31,629 bases of DNA, from the NCBI GenBank assembly GCA_005789975.1, contig SXWC01000046.1, positions 1-31,629 on the forward strand. Direction: 5' to 3'. Every line of letters starts with the position of its first letter. The first letter of the stretch is position 1. A model generated the notes under the pieces. It saw only the letters and a program-made list of their open reading frames with translations. It made no database searches and had not been told where the DNA came from. Both the position numbers and the translations under genes were made by a program. This stretch comes from Planctomycetaceae bacterium (GTDB taxonomy: Bacteria; Planctomycetota; Planctomycetia; Pirellulales; UBA1268). Below are positions 21,557-29,288 of this stretch, piece by piece.

Positions 21557-24006
21557 CAGTGGTTGAAGACGAACTCGCGGGAGTTGAGGATCGCCCAGAA
21601 GCCATCTTCGAGCGCCTCGCGGAGGCCGGCTGGCTTCTCGGCAGCTGGGTCGCCCTTCACGATCTCCATGATCGCGGCGAGTTCCTTGGCGGTCGGCGGG
21701 CGGGTGAGCGTGCGGAGGGAGAGCTCTTCGATCACCTGCTCCGGGGTGCGACCGTCGTCGAGCAGCTTTTTGACCACGCCACCCTGGCGGATCTTCTGCT
21801 GGATCGTGTCGCCGTTGAGGAGGTGGAGGGCCTGGGAGAGGTTCGGCTCCATCTTCACCTCGCAGGAGCAGGCCGTGGCCCGCGTGGCCCGGCCGAAGGT
21901 GGTGAGGAAGTAGGTGCTGGTGTTGCCGTCGGCGATCTGCACGGCCCGGGCGCCGAGCGGCAGGCCGCGGAACTTGTCCTTGGTGCCGGTGGCCCCGGAG
22001 ACCACGTCGAGCAGCACCTCCGCCCGGATCCGCCGCAGCGTTGCCTTGGAGAAGTTGCGGTCGTCGGTCGCGTTGGTGTCGTTGGGCATCGTCGACCGCT
22101 GGTAGGCGTGCGAGGTACAGATCTCCCGCACGAGCTTCTTGAAGTCATAGTTGGATTCCACGAACCGTGTCGCGAGCGTGGCGAGCAGGGCTTCGTTGGC
22201 GGGCGGGTTGCTCACGCGAACGTCGTCCACCTCGTCGACGATGCCCCGTCCGAAGAAGTGGGCCCACACGATGTTCACGAGATTGCGGCCGAAGTGCGGG
22301 TTGGCCGGCGACGCGAGCCACGCGGCCAGCACCTCGCGGCGGTCCTTGCCGGCGGTGTCGGCCGGGCCGCCGCCGAGGAACGTGGGAGGCACCACCCGGC
22401 CACCCACGGGGTGCTTCACGTCGCCGGATCCCGAGTTGAAGACGATCGTCTCCCGCGGGTCCTCCCCGGGCTTACGGCCGATCTGGGCGAAGAAGTTGGC
22501 GAAGCCGTAGTAGTCGTCCATCGTCCAGCGGTCGAAGGGATGGTTGTGGCACTGGGCGCACTGGATGCGCATTCCCATGAACACCTGGGCGACGTTCTCC
22601 GCCGTCTTCAGCGTGTCGAGTTCGAGCTGGAAGAAGTTGGCGGCGGGGTTCGAGAAGGTGCCTCCACGGGCCGCGAGCAGCTCGCGAACCAGGGCGTCGA
22701 TCGGGGTGTTGGCCTCGAGCCGGTCCTGGAGCCACTCGGCATACCGGAGCATCGCCTTGTAGCTCACCTGGTTGGGCACGGTACGGATCATCAGCAGTTC
22801 CGACCATTTCATGACCCACAGGTCGACGAACTCCTTCCGCTCGAGCAGCTGGTCGACGAGGTGGGCACGCTTGTCGGGGTCGGTGCCGGCCATGAAGGAG
22901 CGGTATTCGTCGGACGTCGGCAGCACCCCGCAGATGTCGAGGCTCACCCGCCGCAGGAACTCTTCGTCGCTGCACGGGCCTGACGGGTTGATGCGGAGCG
23001 TGCGGAGCTTGGCATTCACGAGGTCGTCGATCACATCTGCCGACGGCGGCGACGCCCATTCGAAGGCGAGGCCCTTGGGCAGCGTGATCACCGGCGTGCC
23101 GACGGTGTGGGTGTCGAAGCGGGCCATCACGAAGGCCTCGCCCCGGTCGCCGGCGGTCACGAGGCCTGCGGGGTCGACCTTCGCCGCGGTGTCGTTGTTG
23201 GAGAGGAACACCGCCAGAGACGTCACGTCGCGGTCGGTGCCGTCGGCGTACTTCGCGAGCACGGTGAACTGCTGCGTGGCGCCGGGGCCGTCGAGCACCG
23301 CCGCCACCGGGTGCAGTTCGAGCGATACCACGGTGGGTGCGGGGCCGGGATCGTCCGGTGCGCCGGCCTCCAGCCAGGCCTTCAACGTGGCGTAGTGCTC
23401 GTCGGCGGCGTCGAGCCGCTTCCCGCCGGTGTGCGGCACGGCGGCGGTCGCCTTCGTGAGCAGCAGGCTTTCGGCGGGCAGGGCCAGGTTGATGCGGCGG
23501 CCGGGCAGTTCGCGGGTGATCCGGTGATAGTCGGCGGCCGGATCGAAGCCGAAGAGCGAGAGGCGGAAGCCATCCTTGCCACGAGCCGAGCCGTGGCAGC
23601 CGCCGGAGTTGCAGCTCTGCCGCATGAATACGGGCATCACGTCGAGGCGGAAGCTCAGCGGCGGGTGGTCGCCGGCCCGTTCCACGTGCACAGGGACGGT
23701 CACCTTGCGGTCGCCGAACGTGGCCGTGACCAGCGTATCGCCGTCGGCGAGCGGGTGGAGGGTGCGGCCGTCGAACCGGGCTTTCGTGGGGTCATCGAGG
23801 CCAAGCACGGCCTGGGCGGTTACGTCGCGGGTGATGCCGTCGGGCTCCACGAACTGCACCACCAGCGACTGCCGGTCGCGGGCGGTGGAGAGATGCACGG
23901 CCGGGGGCACGATGCGGAGCGACACCTCCGGCTCGGCCGCTGCCGCCGATGCTGCGGCGGCGAGGAGGATCGCCCAGACGCCGCCGTGGAGATGGCAGTG
24001 GGTCAT
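21556..24006 (-). CDS. DUF1549/DUF1553 protein with two cytochrome-like motifs
   Basis: An exported 816-residue protein with an N-terminal signal (WAILLAAAASAAAAEP, to about 25). Residues 28-110 look like a bacterial Ig-like domain (PPAVHLSTARDRQSLVVQF). SCNSGGCHG at 131-139 is the CNxGxCHG variant haem-type motif (CX4CH) seen in planctomycete proteins. A second Ig-like (Big_2-like) region lies at about 225-310. DUF1549 spans about 320-525 and includes a canonical CAQCH at 483-487 within CAQCHNHPFDRW. DUF1553 spans about 565-800, with HFFGRGIVDEVDDVR and LPLGARAVQIADGN. Both DUFs lack an agreed function. The gene overlaps the end of the PPC gene by ATGA and the start of the PSCyt1 gene by TGATG, so the three are expected to be made in step and probably form one complex. 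Confidence 0.94.
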   Translation of the reverse strand: MTHCHLHGGVWAILLAAAASAAAAEPEVSLRIVPPAVHLSTARDRQSLVVQFVEPDGITRDVTAQAVLGLDDPTKARFDGRTLHPLADGDTLVTATFGDRKVTVPVHVERAGDHPPLSFRLDVMPVFMRQSCNSGGCHGSARGKDGFRLSLFGFDPAADYHRITRELPGRRINLALPAESLLLTKATAAVPHTGGKRLDAADEHYATLKAWLEAGAPDDPGPAPTVVSLELHPVAAVLDGPGATQQFTVLAKYADGTDRDVTSLAVFLSNNDTAAKVDPAGLVTAGDRGEAFVMARFDTHTVGTPVITLPKGLAFEWASPPSADVIDDLVNAKLRTLRINPSGPCSDEEFLRRVSLDICGVLPTSDEYRSFMAGTDPDKRAHLVDQLLERKEFVDLWVMKWSELLMIRTVPNQVSYKAMLRYAEWLQDRLEANTPIDALVRELLAARGGTFSNPAANFFQLELDTLKTAENVAQVFMGMRIQCAQCHNHPFDRWTMDDYYGFANFFAQIGRKPGEDPRETIVFNSGSGDVKHPVGGRVVPPTFLGGGPADTAGKDRREVLAAWLASPANPHFGRNLVNIVWAHFFGRGIVDEVDDVRVSNPPANEALLATLATRFVESNYDFKKLVREICTSHAYQRSTMPNDTNATDDRNFSKATLRRIRAEVLLDVVSGATGTKDKFRGLPLGARAVQIADGNTSTYFLTTFGRATRATACSCEVKMEPNLSQALHLLNGDTIQQKIRQGGVVKKLLDDGRTPEQVIEELSLRTLTRPPTAKELAAIMEIVKGDPAAEKPAGLREALEDGFWAILNSREFVFNH

Positions 24007-26321
24007 GACTTTGGACCCTCCGCGGGCTTCACGATCTTCAGCTCGGCGGTGCCGCCTCGCATCCGTGCCTGTTCACCGGCGACGGGCGTGACGATCTCCA
24101 CGAACACGCTCTTGTGGCTGCCCGGAGGGCTCTTGTCGGTGGTGGTCACGGGGAAGACGAGTTCGGCCGTATCTTTCGTGAATCGCAGTTCTGGGGCCGA
24201 GGTCTCCGGAGGGAGGCCTTGCAGCCGGGCGACCGCCTCGCCCTCGAACGGCCGGGGGTGGGAGAGCGTGCAGGCGATGCTCGCCTGTTGGCCTTGTTCG
24301 CAGGTGGTGCGTTTGAGGTTCGCCGTCGTGAAGGGCTCGGCCACTTCCAGCGCGACGGGCGGAGACGCGACCCACGCGGTGCCGTTCACGTCGGCCCCGG
24401 CGACCACGTGGAGTGGCCACGAGCCGGTCGCCGCCTTGCCGTCGGCGTTGATCTGGTAGACACCCTCGCTCGCTTCGGGCGGGATCGTGATCGACGGAGC
24501 CGCCCCCACGCCGCCGGGTCGGAAGGGGAGTTCCACGGTCACCGGCTTGCCGAAGCCTTCGGCCCGCTTCACGACCACCCGGAGGTCGATCGCGCCGTTC
24601 TTCACGAGGGGCGCCTTCGGGGGCACGAGCTCCACCGAGAAGGGCACGGCTTCGACGACGGCCACGGCGAGCTTCTCGACGCGTCCGGCGTAGTAGACGG
24701 CGTTGTTGGGATCGCCGCTGACGAAGTCGGCGGAGTTTTTGAAGTGTCCACGGACGCCCGCCGCCCCCTCCGGATCCTGTTCGGTGACGTGGCGGGCCTC
24801 CCAGCGGATGAGCCGGCCGGCGAGCGGCGCGTCGGCAGTGGCCTCGAACACGACCGGGATCTGCGTCTGGCCCGCCTTGATCGGCGGGGCTGTCATCGTG
24901 ACGCCGGGCGGCAGTTGGCTGCCATCCACGACGAGATCGCCGTCGAAGTTCGTGCGAGTCACGTTGAGCAGCACCGCGAAGCGGTTGCCACGGGGCACGG
25001 CGACGGCCTGCCGGGTCTGCGAGAAGCGGTCGATGCGGGGAATCGACAGCGACAAGGCCGGCGCCGGTGGCGCGAGTTCCACGCGGTAGGTGAAGGCGGG
25101 CTGTCCGCGGTCGAGATGATCCTTGACCCGCACGAGATAGTCGCCGTCGGCGGGCGCCTCGAACCGAAGTGCGGAGTCGGGGCCCTTGGCGTCGTCGTCG
25201 CCGGCCACTGTGCCGCCGTCGGCCTTGAGCACGTGCACCACCGGATCGAGACCTGACCGCAGCCGGCGGGCGTGGCATTCCACCTCGAACACCTGGCCCT
25301 TCGTGGCAGCGAATCGGAAGTGATCGACGTCACCAGGCCGCTCGATCACGCCGTTGAAGGCCAGCGTCGTCGCGGCCGGTGTGGCCGTGCCCGGCTCGTC
25401 GTTGGGCTCCTGCTCGAGGGCGTTGGCGAGCCCCGAGATGCGGAAGGGCAGGGGCGTGGGGCAGGTGCCTCCGTCGTCGCCGACGACCAGCCGGTGATTC
25501 TCACCGATCGGGCCCGCGGGCACCTCGACCTCCCGCGGGATGGGCCCCGAAGCGTCGCCCAGAAAAGTCACCGTCACCTTCTCGCCCGCCTTGCCCCCGG
25601 CCGGATACACCGCTGCAGGCCGCGGAAAGCTGCCGAGGTGGAGACGGTAGCGGGAGGCGTCGTCGCCACCGTACGAAGCCTCACGCACCTTCACCATATA
25701 GCGGCCATCGTCGGGGGCGAGGATCGAGAGGATGCCGTCCTGGAGCGTGGCCGGCGAGTCGTCGGCCACGGCGAACTGAAAGCCCTTGGTGTCGAGGATC
25801 GACACGTGCGGGTCGAAGCGATGGCTGCCGAGCCGCAGGCCCTCGATCTCCACCGAGAGCCGCTGGCCCTTCTTCAGGTCGACGGCGAAGCAATCGACAT
25901 CCTCGGCGGTGACGATGCCGTGCACCGTATGGCCGGGCGGGACGGCCTGGGCCGTGTCGGGAGTGGTATTGGGCTCGGCTTCGTCGATAACCGGCAGCAG
26001 GCCTACCCAGAACGAGCGGTAGTCGCTGATCCCCGACTTCGTGCGGACTTGAGCGATCTGCTCGCCGGCCGGGCACTGCTCCGGCACGGTCACCACGACC
26101 TTGAACGATGTGTCGTTCACCGGCTGGATCGACTTCACCACGATGCCGTCGTCGCCGTAGAGGAGCACCTCCTCTGTGTCGCCGAGCCGCTCCCCCTGGA
26201 ACACGAGTTCGCGGTCGCCACCCCGCTGCACGCCGCGGGGCAGGATGATTGAGAGCGAGGGTGACGCGGCCAGCGCCGGCACAGCCATGAGCGACACGAT
26301 CACGAAGATGCCCGGCCGCAT
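24003..26321 (-). CDS. Exported protein with two PPC-type domains
   Basis: A 772-residue exported beta-rich protein with a signal peptide (IFVIVSLMAVPALAAS, cleavage near 19). An N-terminal Ig/IPT-like domain (about 20-110, ILPRGVQRGGDRELVFQGERL) is followed by two bacterial pre-peptidase C-terminal (PPC) domains. The first (about 125-235) carries DEAEPNTTPDTAQAVPPG and DVDCFAVDLKKGQRLSVEIE. The second (about 305-420) carries LEQEPNDEPGTATPAATTL and GDVDHFRFAATKGQVFEVE. Three further beta-sandwich-like segments make up the rest. PPC domains assist folding or binding in secreted proteins; no protease domain is present. It lies ten bases after DUF1501, whose stop codon region supplies the TGAGG that serves as ribosome binding site, and its last bases overlap the DUF1549/1553 start. 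Confidence 0.9.
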   Translation of the reverse strand: MRPGIFVIVSLMAVPALAASPSLSIILPRGVQRGGDRELVFQGERLGDTEEVLLYGDDGIVVKSIQPVNDTSFKVVVTVPEQCPAGEQIAQVRTKSGISDYRSFWVGLLPVIDEAEPNTTPDTAQAVPPGHTVHGIVTAEDVDCFAVDLKKGQRLSVEIEGLRLGSHRFDPHVSILDTKGFQFAVADDSPATLQDGILSILAPDDGRYMVKVREASYGGDDASRYRLHLGSFPRPAAVYPAGGKAGEKVTVTFLGDASGPIPREVEVPAGPIGENHRLVVGDDGGTCPTPLPFRISGLANALEQEPNDEPGTATPAATTLAFNGVIERPGDVDHFRFAATKGQVFEVECHARRLRSGLDPVVHVLKADGGTVAGDDDAKGPDSALRFEAPADGDYLVRVKDHLDRGQPAFTYRVELAPPAPALSLSIPRIDRFSQTRQAVAVPRGNRFAVLLNVTRTNFDGDLVVDGSQLPPGVTMTAPPIKAGQTQIPVVFEATADAPLAGRLIRWEARHVTEQDPEGAAGVRGHFKNSADFVSGDPNNAVYYAGRVEKLAVAVVEAVPFSVELVPPKAPLVKNGAIDLRVVVKRAEGFGKPVTVELPFRPGGVGAAPSITIPPEASEGVYQINADGKAATGSWPLHVVAGADVNGTAWVASPPVALEVAEPFTTANLKRTTCEQGQQASIACTLSHPRPFEGEAVARLQGLPPETSAPELRFTKDTAELVFPVTTTDKSPPGSHKSVFVEIVTPVAGEQARMRGGTAELKIVKPAEGPKS

Positions 26322-26331
26322 GGCGTGTGCC

Positions 26332-27642
26332 TCAGGTGATCAGTTGCTCGACCACGTTCCCGCCGTCGACGATCTCGACGGGGCGAGGCCCCGGCGCCAC
26401 CAGCTCCTTGCGGGCGTCGATGCCGAGGCGGTCATAGACCGTGGTGGCCCAGTCTTCGACGGTGAGCGGCGAATCCTCGGGCTCGGCGGCCGTGGCGTTG
26501 CTGGAGCCGTGCACGATGCCGGCCTTGATCCCGCCGCCGGCCATCACGATGGAAAACACCTTGGGCCAGTGGTCGCGGCCGGCGGTGGGGTTGATTTTCG
26601 GGGTGCGGCCGAACTCGGTGCCCACGCATACGAGCGTGGAGGCAAGCAGTCCGCGGCGATCGAGGTCGCGGATCAGCGTCGCGAAGCCCTGGTCGAAGGC
26701 GGGCGTCTGGGCCTTGATGTTTTTCTCGATGGCGTCGTGGTGATCCCAGCCGCCGTAGGTGAGGGTCACGAACCGCACGCCCGATTCGACGAGCCGGCGG
26801 GCGAGCAGCATCCGCATGCCAGCCTGGGTGCGGCCGTATTCGTCCTTGATGGCATCGGGCTCCTTCGACATGTCGAAGGCCTCCTGCGCCTTCGCCGAAC
26901 TGATGAGCCCGTAGGCCCGTTCGTAAAACGTGTCGAGGGCGTCGAGCGAGTCGCTGCGTTCCTTCTCCCGGAAATGCTCGTTGACCACGTCGAGCAGCCG
27001 GCGTCGCTTGTCGAATCGCGCATCCGAGATTCCCTCGGGCAGTCCGAGGTCGCGCACCTTGAACTTGCCGTCGGCAGGATCGGAGCCGAGGCTGAAGCCG
27101 GAGTAGGCGCTCGAGAGGTATCCCGAGCCGGCGAACTCGTTGGGCTGGTTGGGGATGCAGACGTAGGCGGGGAGGTTCTCGCGGGGGCCGAACTCGTGGG
27201 CCACGACCGATCCGAGGCTCGGATACTGGAGCGCGGGGCTCGGCCGGTAGCCCGTGAACATGTTGTGGGTGCCGCGTTCGTGCGCCGCCTCGCCGTGGGT
27301 CATCGACCGGCAGATCGCGAGTTTGTCGGCGATCCTCGCCGTGTGGGGCAGCACCTCGCCGAAGCGGACGCCGGGCAGGACCGTGTCGATGCTGCCGAGC
27401 GGCCCGCGATATTCAATCGGGGCGAGCGGCTTGGGGTCGAAGGTTTCCTGGTGGGCGAACCCGCCGGGGAGATAGATGTAAATCACCGACTGCGCGGTGG
27501 CCTGCTTGGGCGGCCGGCCGGGGTTGGCCTCGCCGCGGGCGGCCTGCATGCGAAAGAAGTCACCGAGGGAGAGCCCGAGCCCTCCGACAGCCCCCACGGT
27601 CAGAAACCCGCGTCGATCGACGCCACGCGCGAAGGTCCCCAT
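26332..27642 (-). CDS. Tat-exported DUF1501 protein
   Basis: A 436-residue protein of the DUF1501 family, very abundant in planctomycetes and related in fold to the sulfatase/alkaline-phosphatase superfamily. The N-terminus has a Tat-like signal, DRRGFLTVGAVGGLGLSLG (about 9-27). Family motifs follow: VIYIYLPGGFAHQETFDPKP (metal-site-like region), SMTHGEAAHERGTHNMFTGY, GYLSSAYSGF, TYGGWDHHDAIEKN, and VGTEFGRTPKINPTAGRDHW. The His and Asp residues in these blocks are where metal ligands would be expected. ATG 27642 has GGAGGG seven bases upstream; an open extension upstream is not supported. It is the first gene of the DUF1501-PPC-DUF1549/1553-PSCyt1 operon. The activity of the family is not established. 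Confidence 0.95.
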   Translation of the reverse strand: MGTFARGVDRRGFLTVGAVGGLGLSLGDFFRMQAARGEANPGRPPKQATAQSVIYIYLPGGFAHQETFDPKPLAPIEYRGPLGSIDTVLPGVRFGEVLPHTARIADKLAICRSMTHGEAAHERGTHNMFTGYRPSPALQYPSLGSVVAHEFGPRENLPAYVCIPNQPNEFAGSGYLSSAYSGFSLGSDPADGKFKVRDLGLPEGISDARFDKRRRLLDVVNEHFREKERSDSLDALDTFYERAYGLISSAKAQEAFDMSKEPDAIKDEYGRTQAGMRMLLARRLVESGVRFVTLTYGGWDHHDAIEKNIKAQTPAFDQGFATLIRDLDRRGLLASTLVCVGTEFGRTPKINPTAGRDHWPKVFSIVMAGGGIKAGIVHGSSNATAAEPEDSPLTVEDWATTVYDRLGIDARKELVAPGPRPVEIVDGGNVVEQLIT

Positions 27643-27675
27643 GAACCGCCCTCCGGGATGACTAGGCTGATGCCC

Positions 27676-27681
27676 AATATA
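27676..27681 (-). promoter_or_regulatory. Possible -10 element of the DUF1501 operon
   Basis: On the minus strand TATATT lies at 27681-27676, about 34 bases before the ATG, in an otherwise GC-rich region. No convincing -35 hexamer is seen at normal spacing. It is the best promoter candidate for the four-gene operon. Confidence 0.35.
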
Positions 27682-27818
27682 CGAAGACTTCCGCGGCGGA
27701 ACGCCGCCTCGGTCGGAGGTGGGGGCATGGCTGCTCGGGGGGGCCGTGGCAAAGTCCTTGGCCTGCAAGCCTTTCGGATCGCTGGTGGGCTTTCAAGCAT
27801 CGTGGGGGCCCCCAAGTC

Positions 27819-27838
27819 GGCCGGCAAGCCCGCCGGCC
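27819..27838. repeat. Perfect GGCCGGC hairpin in the DUF1501/DUF4143 divergent gap
   Basis: GGCCGGC (27819-27825) and GCCGGCC (27832-27838) are perfectly complementary around AAGCCC. A perfect GGGGGCCCCC palindrome lies 14 bases upstream (27805-27813 region). The 27643-27975 gap otherwise contains only the promoter elements listed and no credible gene. Confidence 0.55.
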
Positions 27839-27911
27839 AAATGCGAGGGCCGCGGGGTGGGCCGCTTCGAGCGTCTGCGGTGTTGGCCACGATGGCAGTG
27901 AGTCATCTTGA

Positions 27912-27939
27912 TTGACACCCGGCCCCCCTGGAATATACT
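27912..27939 (+). promoter_or_regulatory. Strong sigma-70-type promoter of the DUF4143 ATPase
   Basis: TTGACA (27912-27917, consensus) and TATACT (27934-27939, five of six) are separated by 16 bases. This is the closest match to the housekeeping consensus in the window. Its -10 box overlaps the left edge of the palindrome at 27938-27964, so a protein bound there would block the promoter. Confidence 0.7.
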
Positions 27940-27964
27940 CCATTTTAGTTCAACCAAAATGGAG
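27938..27964. promoter_or_regulatory. AT-rich operator-like palindrome at the DUF4143 promoter
   Basis: Inverted repeat with left arm CTCCATTTTAGTT, centre C, right arm AACCAAAATGGAG; 12 of 13 positions pair. It spans the -10 box to about +18 and ends in the GGAG that serves as ribosome binding site for the ATG at 27976. Its base composition differs sharply from the GC-rich surroundings. DNA-level autorepression or a ribosome-binding-site hairpin are both possible. Confidence 0.7.
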
Positions 27965-27975
27965 TGGCTTCCGGA

Positions 27976-29163
27976 ATGGAAGAGCGGTTTCGCAGACTTT
28001 TGTCGTTCGATCTTCCGCCTGGGCAGTCCGCCTTTCTGTGGGGGGCTCGCAAGACCGGGAAATCGACCCTGCTGCGGACGGCGTTTCCCCAGAGCCTGTC
28101 GTACGACTTTTTGAAGACCGACCTGGCGCTGTCGTTCGGCGCGCGGCCGTCACTGCTTCGTGAACAACTCCTGGCCCGTCCAGCGGCCGAACTGGAGCGG
28201 CCGATCATCCTCGACGAAGTCCAGAAGGTTCCGGGCGTTCTCGACGAGGTGCATTGGCTGATCGAGAACCGCGGCCTGCGGTTCATGCTGTGCGGTTCGA
28301 GTGCCCGCAAACTCAAGCGCGGTCGCGCGAACCTCCTCGGCGGCCGCGCCTGGCGGTTCGAGATGTATCCGCTGGTGACGGCCGAGTTTCCAGCGGCCGA
28401 CGGCCTCGCGGGCGGGTTTGATCTGCTCCGCGGGCTGAACCATGGCATGCTGCCGAGCCACTACCTGTCCGCACATCCTCGCCGGTCGCTGGAGGCCTAC
28501 GTGCGCGACTATCTCAAAGAGGAGGTCTTCGACGAGGGGCTCACCCGCAACGTGCCCGCCTTCTCGCGATTCTTCGAGGCGGTCGGCTACTCGCACGGCG
28601 AACTCGTGAACTACGCGAACATCGCCCGCGATTGCGGCGTGGACGCCAAGACGGTGAAGGAATACTTCCAGATCCTCTGCGACACCCTCCTGGGACGCCT
28701 GGTGTCGCCCTTCAAGAAACGGCAGGAGCGGCAGGTGATCAGCAAGGCGCCGAAGTTCTATCTCTTCGACGTGGGCGTCGCCGGCATTCTCTCGAAGCGA
28801 CACGTGGTCGAGCCACGCGGCGAGCAGTTCGGCCGGGCGCTCGAGCACCTCGTCTTCATGGAACTGGCCGCGCACGCCTCGTACCGCGAGTTGGCGTACG
28901 ACATCTGCTTTTGGCGGACGAAGTCGGGTGCGGAGGTGGATTTCGTGCTCGGTGACGGCGAGGTGGCGGTCGAGGTGAAAGGCACGTCGCGCGTGGATGA
29001 TCGGGAACTGAGGTCGCTGACGCTGTTCTCGGAGACCCACTCGCCCCGGCTCGCCGTCGTGGTGTGCAACGAGCCCGACGAGCGGCTCGTCCGCGGGATT
29101 CGGATCCTGCCCTGGCGGCGTTTCTTCGAGGAGTTGTGGAGCGGCCGCATCATCGGTGGCTGA
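27976..29163 (+). CDS. AAA_14/DUF4143 family ATPase
   Basis: A 395-residue ATP-binding protein. Walker A is GARKTGKST (23-31), Walker B IILDE (77-81), and the sensor-like FMLCGSSARKLKR follows near 107-119. The C-terminal DUF4143 part (about 190-345) ends in AEVDFVLGDGEVAVEVKG, a PD-(D/E)XK-nuclease-like pattern (Asp, then ExK). These proteins are widespread, often mobile, and linked by some to defence or toxin-antitoxin-like roles, but their activity is not settled. ATG 27976 is chosen, with GGAG (27961-27964) eleven bases upstream; GTG 27964 is an in-frame alternative. An ATG at 27959 lies in the wrong frame. The strong promoter with overlapping palindrome suggests autoregulation. No neighbour appears to be a partner gene. 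Confidence 0.92.
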   Translation: MEERFRRLLSFDLPPGQSAFLWGARKTGKSTLLRTAFPQSLSYDFLKTDLALSFGARPSLLREQLLARPAAELERPIILDEVQKVPGVLDEVHWLIENRGLRFMLCGSSARKLKRGRANLLGGRAWRFEMYPLVTAEFPAADGLAGGFDLLRGLNHGMLPSHYLSAHPRRSLEAYVRDYLKEEVFDEGLTRNVPAFSRFFEAVGYSHGELVNYANIARDCGVDAKTVKEYFQILCDTLLGRLVSPFKKRQERQVISKAPKFYLFDVGVAGILSKRHVVEPRGEQFGRALEHLVFMELAAHASYRELAYDICFWRTKSGAEVDFVLGDGEVAVEVKGTSRVDDRELRSLTLFSETHSPRLAVVVCNEPDERLVRGIRILPWRRFFEELWSGRIIGG

Positions 29164-29205
29164 CCTCTCTTCGGGAGAAGCCGCCCCGGCGCGATGTTGG
29201 TGATC

Positions 29206-29226
29206 AAGCCCGGGTGGAAGCCCGGG
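29206..29226. repeat. Repeated CCCGGG hairpin between convergent ATPase genes
   Basis: AAGCCCGGG occurs at 29206-29214 and 29218-29226, 12 bases apart. Because CCCGGG is self-complementary, the two copies also pair as a 6-bp stem around TGGAAG. It lies in the 125-base gap between convergent genes and may act as a terminator for both. Confidence 0.5.
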
Positions 29227-29288
29227 GAGTCCGCGTGGAAGCGGAGCCTGGTCTGCACGTGGCATGGAAAATCGAATCGCCCGCCACG

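Noticed and set aside
27959..28114. An ATG at the end of the palindrome opening a 51-codon frame
   Set aside because: It runs out of frame over the Walker A region of the DUF4143 gene and has no motif. The true start is at 27976.
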